DNA from: Megaustenia siamemsis
Lineage: Eukaryota > Mollusca > Gastropoda > Stylommatophora > Ariophantidae
DNA length: 64,000 nucleotides
Reading direction: 5' to 3'
Assembly (NCBI GenBank): GCA_032433765.1
Contig: JAVIAB010000160.1
Span: forward strand, 12,941,969 to 13,005,968
The stretch's first letter is position 1, and each line of letters starts with the position of its first letter. Positions 11,901-26,900 of this stretch are shown here, piece by piece. The position numbers and the translations under genes were made by a program. The notes under the pieces were generated by a model. It ran no database searches. It worked only from the letters and a program-made list of their open reading frames with translations, and was not told where the DNA came from.

Positions 11901-14900
11901 TAATTCAAATATCCCCATTTCTTGTGTTTTTGATTCAAATATCCTTGTTGCTTGTCTTCACCTGATGACTAAAGGAATACACATCTTCGTCATCTGCCCT
12001 TAAAAGGATAGTAAGTGGCATGTATATTGTAGTTGTGGTTTTCAGCAAAACTGTCACATTTATGTCTTTCGGCCCAATACATGCGACTTCAACATGTTAT
12101 TTTTTAGTACTGGGTTGTCTTCCCACTTCGATCCCTACTCACTTGGCCATACTAAACAGGATATTCTGTTTTTAAAGGTACCATAAAGAGGTGGAGTATG
12201 TCTGGATGGTTCTGGTTCACCAATCCTGGCACAAGCCATCAGCTGTGAGTCACTGATAGCTTTCAGCTCTGGTGCTGTGAGGTGCCTTGCCGCCATTAAA
12301 ATATCCTGATGATGAGCAAATTCAAGTTGCTGATCACTTTCAAATTATGTGTTGCTATTCCCCGTTTGGTGTATGTTTTACTTCTGACGCGTGGATGAAC
12401 TGTGATTACCGATATTTAAGTGGAATATGATTTATTCTTCTTTGTGTCGTGTGTTCACGGTTCGATATGCAAGCACATGGTTCGAAAAAAATGTAGCAGG
12501 CAAACCGGGTATGTTCAACCCATATGTGAAAAGTCTGTGACGGATGAATAAGAAATGATCAACGGCCCAGAAAGCGAAAACAGCAAAGTGTGTGGTACAC
12601 ATGAGACATATTCAGAACACGAAAGGCGAATATGGCAGACCACAGTGAAAGAGATTGGAGCCTCATCACGTACTAGTCCAGAGGAAGCCATGGAGAGGAA
12701 TTCGAACTTATGTCGGAGGAAAGATCTTAAAATAAGTACTTGGAATGTTAGGACTCTATATCAAGAAGGGAAATTGGAAAATCTGATTCAAGAAGCAGAA
12801 CGAATAAATATAGATATCTTAGGCATATCAGAGACAAGATGGAAAGAATGTGGGTACATAGAGGACGAAAATTATACATTTATATACACTCAGGAAACAC
12901 AACAGAACATCAAAGGGGGGTAGGAATACTGATAAAAAGAGAGCTACAAAAATATATAAGTAACCACTGGACATACAGTGATAGGATTATACTACTCAAG
13001 TTGAAAGCAAACCATTCGACATAGCAATAATACAGACATATGCACCTACTCAAGACTACACAGATGAACAAATAGAGGCATACTATGAAGACCTAAATAA
13101 AGTTATGAAGCAAGTGAAATCTTCAGACATCTTGATTGTAATGGGTGACATGAACGCTAAAGTTGGAAAAGGTAGATATAAGACCATTCATTATAGGAAA
13201 TCATGGCTTAGGAAAAAGAAATGACAGAGGAGAAAGATTAATACAATTCTGTGATGAAAACAGGCTGATAATATGTAACACCTACTTTGAGCAAGAGAAA
13301 AGGAAACTATACACATGGAAAAGCCCTGGAGATAAGAAGAGGAATCAAATAGATTACATAATGATAAAAGAAAGGTTCTGTAACAGCGTAAAGAAAGCCA
13401 AAACCTACCCAGGAGCAGATATTAATTCAGATCACAATCCTGTAATGATTAGAATGAAAATCAAACTAAAGAGAAACAAGCAAAAGTCTAATTCATCAAC
13501 AAATCCACTAGATATAACAGCTTTAAATCAAAAAGATATTAAAGATACCTATACAATACAAGTAAAGAACACATACCAGAAGCTGCTAGAAGAAGGAATT
13601 GAACAATACAGAAGAGAAAATCCTGATGAAAAAGTAACAACCAAATGGCAATGCATAAAGAAAAGCATACAAGAAACCTATGACACCTTACCCAAAAGAG
13701 AAAAGAACAAAACACAAAAATGGATAATTAACACAGTCTTAGAAAAAATAGAAGAAAGGAGACAAGCGAAGAACACTGCCCAATACAATAAAATATATAA
13801 TGAAATACGCAAAATGTGCAGAAATAGAAACTATGGAAAGCAAACAAGACATAAGAGGAATGCACACAGAAATAAAGAGAATGACTAATAAAAATAAATA
13901 AGCCACAGAAGGTGGATGCATTGCAGACAAAAAAGGAAAAATGCTAACAGACAATAAGGATATTATAGATAGATGGCAGGAATATATAACAGAACTATTT
14001 CAGGATCAAAGGGACAAGAAACCAGTTATAAAATGTACATCAGGCTATAAAATCTTAAAATCTGAGGTGGAAAAAGCTATAAAAACAATGAAAAAGGGAA
14101 AAGCAGCAGGATCTGACAGCATCAGATAGAGATGATACAGGCACTAGAAGATTTTGGCACTGAAGTGATTACAGACATATGCAACGATATATACCACACA
14201 GGATATATACCAAATGAACTAAAAACATCAACTTAACATCAACTTTCATTGCATTGCCTAAAAAGAATGGTGCAGTTGAATGCAGTAACTTTAGAACAAT
14301 AAGCCTAATGAGCCATGTTACACAAATCTTGCTAAAAGTTATACAAGGAAGGATTCAGAATAAAATCAATATTGAATTAAATGAGCAGCAATTTGGATTT
14401 AGGAAAAATAGCGGGACAAAAGAAGCCATATTCTGCATGAGAACATTAATAGAAAAATACACAGAAGTAAACAAGCCAATATATGCCTGCTTCATAGACT
14501 AGACCAAAGCTTTTGATAGAGTACACCACAAACAACTTATAGAATGCCTAAAAGAGATACATCTAGATGACATGGACATACGACTAATATGTAATCTATA
14601 CTGGGAGCAAACAGCAATAATAAAATATAACAAAGAGAACTCTACACCCATTGATATAAAAAGAGGAGTAAGACAGGGATGCATCCTATCTAAGGGATGC
14701 TTGTTCAATCTATACACTGAGCAAATTTTAAAAACAACATAGAGATGCCAGGCCTACAAATTAATGGAAAGATAATCAATAACCTAAGATATGCTGACGA
14801 TACTGTACTACTAGCAGAAAATCCTAAAGATCTACAACAATTACTTAATGAAATAAACATGACAAGCAAAAAATATGGACTAGATATGAATATCAAAAAG

Positions 14901-17900
14901 ACTAAAACTATGATCGTAAACAAAGAAAATACTCAAAACCCACAAGTGGATATCAAAATTAAAGGAATAGACCTGGAGACAGTTCAGAACTACAACTACC
15001 TTGGACATACTATAACCAGTGATGGGAAATGTACAACTGAAATAAACAAATGAATAGGAATGGCAAAAAGTAATTTTAATGTCATGAAGAACATACTAAC
15101 ATCAAAACAAATAACACCAGAGCTAAAACTAAGAGCAGCAAAATGTTACATCTTCTCAATATTCCTATATGGCGCTGAAACATGGACATTAGACAAGAAA
15201 ACAGAACAAAGAACTGAAACCTTTGAAATGTGGATATATAGAAGAATAGGTAGAATTGGATGGAAGGAAAAGAAAACAAACGATGAAGTCTTAAAACAAC
15301 TTAAAAATGAAAAGAGAACTACTAAACACAATTCAAACAAGACAAATGCAATTCTTGGGTCATGTTAAAAGACACAACAGCCTACTAAAAGTAATCCTGG
15401 AGGGGAAAATACAAGTTAAAAGAGGCAGACCAAGACTAACATGGACGAGTAACATCAAAAGTTGGACAAATCAGCCTATGACAACCTGCACCATCAAAGC
15501 AAGAGACAGAGCAGAATGGCGCTCCATGGTAGACAACCTTCGTTGCGGAGACGGCACTCGATGATGATCACTTTCAGTCCATGTGCAGGTTTGGTCCCAG
15601 ACAAGTGGTATTCTTTGTATTATCTTAATGCTCATCGATTTTATCTCCTCAACCTTTTAGTTCAAGAAGGGTAGATTTTCTGAGATTGATGCAGTGATAA
15701 GAAATAAAATGTGAAAACTGATGACGGGTGAAAAATGTTAAGCACCATGTACATTATGCACACATTGTTGATTTTTCTTCTTCCACTCTTTTAAAACATT
15801 CAGTACAACTTTAACCACATCCACTTTTAGGTGCATTAATATAATTTAATATCTTAGAACACACCTTTTTTCTCCTCCTTAATCGGCTGTTCATTATTGT
15901 CCCCTGTTTTCTGTGATGGTGACTCTTTACTCTTGAGACTAGATCTTTTTTTGGAGTCTCTAATTTCCTTTTGAAGCTTCTTGACTTCACTCTTGATTTC
16001 CTCACTGTAATAATAAATAAATAGTAAAATATAAGAAAACAGTTCAATCTGGAAAAATAACAAAGACAACAACAAAAACAATTAATTTTGTTTTATTTAG
16101 TATTGATGAAGATAGATTGTCATCATTTAAGCTGGAGTCAAGATTTTTTTAAAAAATGAATGTACTGATTTTTGACCAATCAAGTAAAAAGTTGTTCTAA
16201 AGTTTGACTCACGGAGTGACTGATGTTGGACTGTGTCTGCCTTCTTGCCATATTTAGAAAAATACTATTTTATACGTGAAATACTTAGAATAATTTTTCT
16301 TCTGTCTGCTTTGTCTTTTTTTTTTTTTTTTTAACATGGCCTACCAAGCACAGCTGTGATGTACATTTATGATGTGTGCATGAACAACTCGTGTGAACTC
16401 AAACTAGCACACCTGCATTATCATTTCTCTCTATCACACATACACAATAAATGGCCCAAGTTAAAGTCATAAGACCGTCTTCTGAGTAAAAAAAAAAAAC
16501 CTAAAAAAAAAAAAATAAAGGCAGAAAGAAGGAAACCAAACATAAGTGACTTCAAGAAAATCACATTGAACTAGAAAAAACAAACTGCCGTTAAGTTTAT
16601 TTGGAAAGGTAACAGAAATTCACGCAACAGATTTCTTGCACACAACTTTCACTATCTCATTACAATAAAGAAAAAAAAAATGTACCACCTTTTGCTTTTT
16701 TTCAGATCATCAGGTGGTGGCTCCTGAAGTATATCTCTCTGGGATGATGGTGCCTGTACATCATCCTTCTTTAACTTTTTCCGCACATCATCAATGCTAG
16801 TTTCACTATTTGAAACCACCGCATCATCCTGATAATTGCAACACACAATGAAATACTAATGAATATTTAGGACATTTTTTAATTCATAAATTTGTATAGA
16901 TCTTGGAAGCATGGGGGGTGGAGGCATGGCGAACATAGAGTACCCATCACTTATTATTTTAAAAACAAACAAACAAAAAATAAACTTTTGTCTTGTCTCA
17001 TCCCGGCCACCCACATTTCAGTTTTATAGTTTTTGACTGATGCACCTTATAGTATAGTAGAGTGCCTCGCCTGCAGTGAAGCCATTCCCTTCTAAAAGCA
17101 AAGTCAAAAGGTCCATGTTGTGCAAATTTTCTTAAGTCAATTTGTATTTGTCCATGTTGCTATGATCTCATTGAGGAACAAAACCAACAACACAGTTTGA
17201 AGACACCGGCCAGTACCGGCCGTACGCTAATCTTAAGGTCTGTTGTTTGATGTGCGACTGGGATAATCTGACGACGAACTCACTGTGTGTCTATATGTTC
17301 GGAATTGGAGTCAACAACAATGGCCTAACATCATCAAGCGCTATAAATTTTTTTAAAATACGATGATCATCATTTTCAAGAGGACGTGAACTTCCATGGT
17401 ATATAGTGGATAGGCGGCGGGAACAATTGAAGACTATCCATGAAAAGTGTTCCTTGTTGCAGTTTCCTTATATTCCAAGTCCGGCTTGTTGCAGGAGCTA
17501 CTGAGTTAAGTGCTCTGTGCACACCGTGAGCTGTGCGTCTCATCCGTTTTGATCATGTTTCGATATTCCAATTGTTTACGATGAATTGATGACATCGCAT
17601 GACAGGGAACAGTTGGCTGTGTTCACTTTCTGCATGGTTTTGCCTTATGTCTTTTGGCGTGTGCTGAGACTGCTACGATGGGGACTACAGTTACCTTTCT
17701 TTGTTTGGGAGATGAGATATTAATTTGGATGATTAAGCTGGCATGGGCGGTTGAGCAATTATGGATTTTAATTTGTTTGTGGTGATACCAGGGCCTTCCA
17801 TAACCAAATAACCTTATAGTAGAAGTATTTCTGTTTAAACAAATGTTACAAACTGTTTTTTTTTTTTAAATTTTTTTGGGTACGCATCCAGTACAATCTA

Positions 17901-20900
17901 ATCTGTGTGTTACCGGGGCCTCCTTATGAAGGAAGTATAGAATAGTGACACCGTGACCTTCCAGGAATGTCGTAAGAGGCGACTAAGGAGGTTGATCGAT
18001 GGCTTGACAAGCTATCATTGTAAAAAGTATTGTTATGGAAACAGAGCCATAGATTTTAGAAGCAGTGATCTCTGCAATATGTGCCATTTTGGCACGCTAG
18101 GTTTCTGTTTTTGAGATTGTGGTTCTGCCCTATGTGCCGTCTTCGGCCCGAAAGGGCAATAGATAGATAGATAGATAGTACAATATAATGCTAGATTTTC
18201 GAGGTTTCTTCCACTGATATAGAATTCACCCAAAGAAGCCCTACAAACATCCTTATATCTCAGCAATAGTCTGTCCTTTGGCCTGTTTCTGCCCCTAAGT
18301 TCGCCACAAAGTAATTGTCTGGGACTACGATTGTTATTTGTTCTTCTCACATGACTTAATCACCTTCAGCTCCAATTCCCAAGTGTTGGCACGATGGATA
18401 GGAGTTTGGCTTGTTGCAAGTGATTAGAGTTGGTTACTTTGTTTATTCATTTGATGTTCATTATCTTAAACAAATTATGAAGTTATAAGTCAACTACAAA
18501 TGAAAAGAGAACTACTAAACACAATTAGAACAAGACAAATGAGATTTTTGGGGCATGTTAAAAGACATAACAGTCTACTAAAAGTTATATTGGAAGGGAA
18601 ATACAAGGTAATAGAAGCAGAGGCAGATCAAGACTAACATGGACGAGTAACACCAAAAGATGGACAAATCAGCTTATAACAAACTGCACCATCAAAGCAA
18701 GAGACAGAGTGAAATGGCACTCCATGGTAGTCAACCTTTGATGCGGAGATGGCACTCAAAGATGATGATGGTTCATTATCTTGGGACCGTAACATGCATA
18801 AAAGCAGCTTAACCCTCTCTTCTGCCATGCATAGGTAGTCCAAGTTTCAGATCCCTATAGAAGTATGCTTAGCACACAGCTTTTTGTCCCACACATATGA
18901 TATCAACATGTGATTATTTGGGTATGGTGATTGCCTTTATTCTTCAATGTCAACCAGCCAGTCTAAGGACTTCTGGTTGGTGTGGCTGGCCAAGATGATC
19001 ACATAGTCAAGTCAGGCTTGGGACTGGTGGCATTTTTGCTGCAGTGTGTGTGTTTATGTAATTGAAACGATTGATTGTTTTTAATCTGAATTTGTGTTTG
19101 CGGAGACAGTGGTGGTCCGTTTGCATTCATCTGAACACAAATTCAACATGGTTTTGGCACCACAGTGTGAAGATTCCATACAGCTGAAGACTGACCATTG
19201 ATTGAAGTTGAATGGTACCAAGCCCCGGCTTTGATCTGTTTTCAACTGAAAAATTGCTACCTCATGGAAAGCAGTTTGATCGAACGTTTCACTGAAGTGG
19301 AGACCTAACTTCATCTGTTGGGACAGTGATTCTTTGGACACGCTCACTGACTATGAAGTCAATACAGATGTATTGCTGGCACATGGCAGGTTGTGCTGCC
19401 TGCATTGACAGTTACAGTGACCTGGAAGTGTTCGTCATAAGCTGTGCACCTTTTGTCAGAATGCAACACGTTCAATAGAACAGTCTGAATGATCAGGATG
19501 AGCACTTTGTTGGTTGCTGGAATGGAGATGTAGCAGATATGGAAATGTCTCGCATACAGTGATGCCAATCCATTCCATTCTAAAGTCCAAAGTCTGCTAG
19601 TCTGATGTGAGAGTCAAAAGAAAGGTGGAGCAGAATCTTGATCAGTTCTGATTCAATGATCTTCATACAAGTAGTCAGCTATGAATCTCTGATTTCAATC
19701 TCTGTACTGTCCAAAGTCTTGCCCCCTTTCTTTGTCTTTCTCAATTAATTTATATATTTCCCTTTACATCTCCTAAACATTGGCACGAAGTCAACTGCAA
19801 GCTCTCTACTGCTGGTGCTCTGTGAGAATTGACACAATAGAAATAAACAGAAAAAAATGTACATTCATGAAATGGCATTTCTTCAACACTTTGAAGTCTT
19901 AATTTCTCATCAACTACATATTTTTTAAAAATTCAGCAAAAGTATTTACTCACCTGAGCTTTTCTTTTAATGGAAGATTTCTCAATGTCACTATTCTCCA
20001 CAACAGGAACTGAGCTTAAGTTTGGATCATCAGTCAAGTCATGGCTGCTTTTGCTTTTGCCGCTGAATTTCTGATATGGGATAACTCACAAAATGTTAAA
20101 TAATTTGTAAAATCTAAAAGCATATATAACAAATATGAGGATATACATTTTCTCATTTTCAAACATACTCTCCAATTCAATAATTCCCTTCATTTTTCTT
20201 CACATGAAAAAAAAGAGCGAGTTGGCTTTACACCAATAAAAGTTCACAATGAGAAAATTTATATCAGAAGGTTTGAATATGTAACATTTATCTATAGTCC
20301 TTTCAAGCCGAAGGCACAGGACACAAATTCTAGACCCTTGTATCCGACGATCTTTCAACTGTCAGACCTTGCACAGGATCTGCATTGTGAAATATGTAAC
20401 ATGATCTTCGCCAAATAGCTTAACTTTCTGAATGAACAAGAAAAATAACTTCATGATAATCTATCTATCTATCTATTGACCTTTCGAGCCGTAACCGGCC
20501 CATAGGGCGTAGACCAAGATACACCTTCTCCTATATGGATTTTTTGTTCTAGCAGTTTTCTTTTAAAGATATTTTATCAAATCTCGCCATCTGTCTCTGT
20601 TCTGTGCAAGCAGTTCTATCTCATTGAGGGAGCCGACTCCTGCTGCTCTTGCCTCTCTCATCAATGTTCTTCTCAGTGTCTCCCTGGGTCTTCCTCTTTT
20701 TCTTTTACCTGTTGTTTCCCATATGAGGGCTTGCTTTGCTATTCGGTTATTATCTCTTCTCATCACATGTCCAACGTATGACCATCGTCTTTTCTTTATT
20801 ACTGAAGATATTAGTGGTTGATTGGCGATTTCTCTAATTTCCTCATTTGTTTTGAATTCGTTCCATGCTATACCAAGTATTTTCCTTAGACATTTATTTT

Positions 20901-23900
20901 CGAATGCATTCAACTTTGTTTCTATATCTCTTGTTGTTTTCCAGCTTTCACACGCATACGTAAGGGTTGATAGTACATTTGATTTGAATAGCCTAAGTTT
21001 TGTGTTTGTGCTGATAAGTTTTGATTTCCACAACTTTTCAAGGCTTCTGAAAGACATTGCTGCTTTAGCTATTCTGATTTTAATTTCTTTGCTCGTATCC
21101 CCTTCTCGATCAATGTGACTTCCAAGATAGATAAAGTGATCGATCTCTTCTACTGGTTTGTTTTCCATGTATATTTTGTCACCTGTTGGAATTAAACTAG
21201 TCATGACTTTAGTCTTTTCATGATTGATCTCAAGCCCAATTTTGCTGGCTATTGATGATAGTTCATTTGTGTTTTCCTGCATCGTTTTTATCTGACTGCT
21301 GATGAGAACTATGTCATCAGCAAAGTCGAGGTCCTCCAAATGGTCTCCTTGTATCCATTCGATGCCTTTATTACCAGTGCAGCATTTCTTCATTATGAAG
21401 TCCATAACATAATAATGATAATGGAATGATCCTATATCACAATGAACAATGTACATGAGACACAGCACACAGCATTAACTTGAATCCTCCATTATCCTTT
21501 AATGTTTAAAAGCAACAAAGAAAAGAGGTAAGGAAAGTAAAAATTATCTTGAGGCACACATTTTTAGAGACAAATTTATGTTTTACTGTAGAAGTGAACA
21601 AAGAAGAAGAAAATACACTTACAACATTTAATACATGCACGTGGTGCGCGTGGCAGTGCGGCTAAAACTACTGTTCCGATGGCTGAAAAACCGGCGTACG
21701 GTGCTTGAAGTCCATGGTAGACAGAAAGGACTTTTTACTCTCTATTATCCTTTCGAGCCGAAGACGGCACATAGGGCAGAACCACAATCTCAAAAACAGA
21801 AACCTTGCGTGCCAAAATGGCACATATTGCAGAGATCACTGCTTCTAAAATCCATGGTCTGTTTCCATAACAATGCTTTTTACAATGACAGCTTGTCAAG
21901 CCATCGATCAACCTCCTTAGTCGCCTCTTACGACATGCCTGGAAGGTCACAGTGTCACTATTCTTTACATCCCACATAATGGGGCCCCGGTAACACACGG
22001 GTTGACTTTTTACTACCGGGGGGTAAAATAAAATTCCTGAGTCTCACACGTCATGGCGACTGCTTGACCAAGCAGCCTTTATCACTCTGGTTCTATCGTT
22101 GCCCCCCTACTTACACCAGCAAGGGTACTATGTGTCGTAAAGATAGGTTTTTTTTTAAAAAATACATGCACACAACAACATATGTGGTACAAATCAACAT
22201 ACAAATTTAGTTACATTAACTCTTTGCCTTCCAAGCATCGCTCACTCCGGCGCAGTGCCTTTAGCTACCCAATAACCTTTTCTCCTGCTCTTGCAAAATG
22301 TCTCAATAATTCTTCTGTATCTTTTTATTTTTTTTTTTTTTAAATAAGTTTTACAGAAGTTCATTGTTTAGATGAGTGGTCTCCCCCTGCTACATTTCTG
22401 CTTCCGAAAGCTTTATTAGCCCCACATTGGAAATATATTTAATATTTTATGTGTACTGCAGATTGCGCTTTTGTTTTTGCTTGTTTTATGTTGTGTCGTC
22501 ATAGCTTCCAATGAAAAACAGCTGAAACTCCAGTTCCCTATGGATTATTTAAAAGACTACAACAGCAGTGAAAAGTAATCATACTAGACATCCATAAGAA
22601 ATAGCATGTTTACAATATTATATTTAGTTCTATTTTGATTGAGCAGTCTGTGAATTTTCAACTTTCATTTTCTATGTTCTTCACTTTTTAAATACTTACT
22701 CCAATGATTTTGTGTTACCCCCGTCACGCCAAGTGGCGCATAGGCAATATGGTGTCAGTGACCATAAATTTTACAGACCTTCGGCACATGATTTTTGGGG
22801 TAATGTGGTCGGTATTACGCCCGTGCCGCTTTACTCCCCTAGAAAAAAATCCGGTACCCTTTAAAGGCTGGGTGAACCGGAAGCCGTTGGTTGGGATCAA
22901 ACCCTACCTCTTATCCTTTGTAATTCCAGTGAGCTATTGCGGCTCCCTAATTTGATATATGATATGCTTTATTTAAGAACAAATTATTACATCATTTTTA
23001 CAGTTGGGTAATTCACAAATCTAATTCAGATAATTTTGTTCAAACCAGCAAACTAATCACACAGACAATCACGAAGACACAGAGTTAAAGCACTTAAATA
23101 ATGTATATAAATTATAAATGTTTCAAATGTCAATCTAGTAGTAGACCTCAGGTTTTTGAGGGTGAGATGCTATAGAGCATTATTTAACTGTTAGTAACTT
23201 TAAAAGTCATGTATCTGTTTTTCAAAACCATGGATAATGTGAAACATAAACCATCACAAGAACTTTCATGTAATGGACTCTCAGAGGAAAACAAAAGAGT
23301 GGAAACCAAGGACAAATAGGGGAAGAGAACAGTGGAGGCAGACATGTGCTGTATGGGCTAGTTAGGGTATATTGAGAAGAATGGCCAGTGGCCAAGCAAA
23401 ATGGAGAAATATGTCACTGCCCTAAAAGAAAGTGACTAAATTGTCTGTACCCAAATAAATATTCCATGACCAAAAATACATTCCCACCTTTAATTAAGTT
23501 CTGTCCATAGGTCTGTTGCAATTTCTTCATGAACATGAATGCAAGCTATAAACCATTCACTGTTAATACAACAAACTTTGACCTGTTAATTCATTTTCTT
23601 CTTGGAGCGAAGATGAAGATTGGCGCATAGAGCAGAAGTCATAGTTCTCCACATATGACGATTTGCTGCTAGTTCTTGGTTGTTTCTTAGTCAGTTTTGC
23701 CCCTTTGGGTCTTTGGTTTTGGGCCTCTAGTTTTCCTCTCACCAGTGACCATCATTTTCATAGTAGTTTTGTAGCTTCGCCTATCTTTTCCCCCCCTTTC
23801 CTTCCCCCTCCCTCACATTGGTTTTCCCACACACAGGTCTTTTGTCCTTCTATACTGGTGTGTTTCCGTCACGTGTTACTCTCTAGACACAGCTTAAATG

Positions 23901-26900
23901 CTCCTAGTCATTCTGATGTGTTCCATCACGGAGAACATACTTGTTGTTTCAGCTAAGTGCCTTTTATGATACATTTTTTTTCCTATTTTTCTATGTTATA
24001 TATCTTGACGCTCATCCTACTTCTCCTCATGTAGTATTCAATTCTCTCTCCTTTCTTATTTCAACATCCTACTTTCCTCGCCCTCCACTCGATCATCTAA
24101 CATGTAGTTATATATAATTGTGCTTCACCGTTTGTTGTCGTTGTCCTTGTATTCTGATGAAGGCCACAGGCCGAAACGTCAGTATTGTGTTGTGTTCCTT
24201 CCTTGTAAAGCTGTCACCATACTTTGGAGTGTTTAGCACACCCCACCACTGGCTCCTCGCTACCAGCTTTACTGCAGCATTGCAATTATTTGCCTGTTCC
24301 CTTGTTTCTTAGTCCCATGGTTGAGCCTTCCCTTGTAATTTTTCTGCATAGCGATTCTCATGATCTGCCTTGGTTTCATTTACCAGATGGTTTCTGCATG
24401 AATGCCTTATGGAGAAATCTTTCTTCTATACAATCTATAATACAGTCCTAATGTAATTCTGAATGGTAATGTACACAAAGTCACTCACCTTTGCTGCTTT
24501 CACCGTTAGTTCCTCATCTTCTTCTGCCTCTTCTCCAAAAGACAACAAACTGAAGTTCCTAGAATGACAATTTTTGTGTTTAAATTAATTTTAAAAATAA
24601 GATTGAGAAAATTCCATTATAAAAAATAATCAAAAGATTCATCATCATCATCTAGCTTGTATCCACTGAAATTTGGCTCCCAAGATGGCTGCTCCGAAGT
24701 TTGCTTTGTCCTTTGCAAAATGTACAGCTTCTGCAACAATCAATTCCAGTTCATCTAGGTTTCCTACTACCCATCTACTTCAAGGTCTTTTTCTCATTTA
24801 CCCGGAATTATGCCCTCCATAATTATCTCTTTCTAGGCCATAATGTTATTTTACATGACCAAAATATTTTAATTACTTTTTATGTTCTTTATCAACCACT
24901 TTTTTTTTATATCAAAAGACTACAATTAAAATTAAAAAAACAATTTATTTCAGTATTATCTAACTTCAAAGTAATGCTGGAGAAATGGGGGAGTTAAATT
25001 AAATTGTCACACTATTTTTTTTTTTATAACTGAGGATGTTTTTTCACAAAACCAAATACTGCCACTGTCTAACAAATACACCTTCATTTATTGCATATTC
25101 TCTGGAAACTTACTTTGTAGCTTTAGATTTGCTCTTTATTTTCTTATCCTCCTCTTTATCTCTCTTGACCTTCTTAATAACTCTTGGTATGATGTCATCA
25201 AATGGATTAGACAGGATCTGTGGTAAAGACATGTCATGTATTTGGCACTATAAGACAATATGAATGGACAACCTGTAGAAAACTTTTATTCCTGCAATTC
25301 TGATTTTTATGAAACCTGGCTTGATGACGCCCATGGTCTTATCACCAAAGTGATGGTGTGAAGGATTTTTGTGCATGATGGAATGCTAGTAGTTACCAAG
25401 CAGTGAAGCCAAGGTTACCCAAACTCATACACAGAAGGAATTTATTGCAACAAAATATAGTAAATACACCATTTGAAATATTGAATATGATGTTTCTCCT
25501 TCCTGAAGAAGGTTTTAGCTATAACATAGGAATCAAGTATTGTTTTAATTATTTACTTTAACACTGTAAACCTGCATCAATATATGTATTTGAATTTTTG
25601 TTTTCATCCTTATTTCCTCCATGTGAAAATCAGAGTCTTGGTGGCTGAGTGATGAGTCCACTAGCTTCTGATAAATAAAGTTTAGTTTCAATTTTTAGAC
25701 AGTGCAAATTCATTTTAGACCGACAAGGTTCCAGAATTTACTCTGCCTCTAAAAATGGGTACCAGAAATTTTTCTTAAAAGTAAGGGCAGTTGAGCATAA
25801 TACCAACTACATCATCAAAAAATGCACCATTGGTCATGGTGAAAAGGTCACTATCATCAATGTTCCCCACAGGTTTATCGGATTGTAGAGGGAATCTTTT
25901 CTATTATTATGTGTCTATATTACCATTTTCTAATGGATTAAGCTTTCAAAGTACTGTAACTTTTACAGTGGTTTATTTAGACTGCTGTAGACTTTTATTT
26001 TAACATTCTATTAAAAATAATTCTGTGCGGCTAAACAATCTACATATCTTTTTGTTTCTGCATCAATGAGGGCTCAATGACATTGTGGTTAATGCACTCG
26101 CCTGCACATCCTGAAGGTTCAGGGTTTAAATGCCAATTGAGGCAAAATATTTTCTGACCTAAAATGAAGGCTTTCGGGGTCCACCCGATCTCTTTAAATG
26201 AGTCCCAGAAGTATTTTGTAGGAAGGAAGGGCAGCGAGGATGGGAACTGGCCACACTACCTCATGAAGGTGAGATTTAGTACAATGACATCATTAACACT
26301 TCATTACCCAATGACGATTGCTTTGAGACTACTTTGACCTTTTATATCCACAAACAAAATTGTATTAGTACTCAAGCAGAACTAACATTATTATGCCTGT
26401 GATGTCTAAACAATACACAGCCACTACCAGAAAATAGTGAAGAGCATGCATGCCCTATCACACAGGCATTTGGAGTCTATACATACTAGCCATTTTAGAG
26501 TGTAGCTATTTTTAGACAGTAGTGACATCACATAATGAGTTCTTACCTGAAGCGTGGTGGCATAAATTAGTGTCTCGCCCGCCACACTCATAATTGTCTC
26601 AGTGCATATATAGTTTATAGAGAATTAAACATCACTGACAAAGTTTAAACTCTATATCTGTCTCTACCAGGATGACCATATTTGTTCATGCAACAATAAC
26701 ATTTCAGTATTTCTGTGAGTACAACTTTAAAACCTTGTCCCACCATATTTTTTCCGTGAATTTTGAACTTTTATAAGATCTGTGTATTCCGTTCACCAGT
26801 GATTAGTGCCCATATTATTTTCTAAAGTAAAGTAGTGGGATCTTATATATTTCATGATTTAACTTACATGTTAAGAGTTAAATTTAAGTTAAAATGTTAA

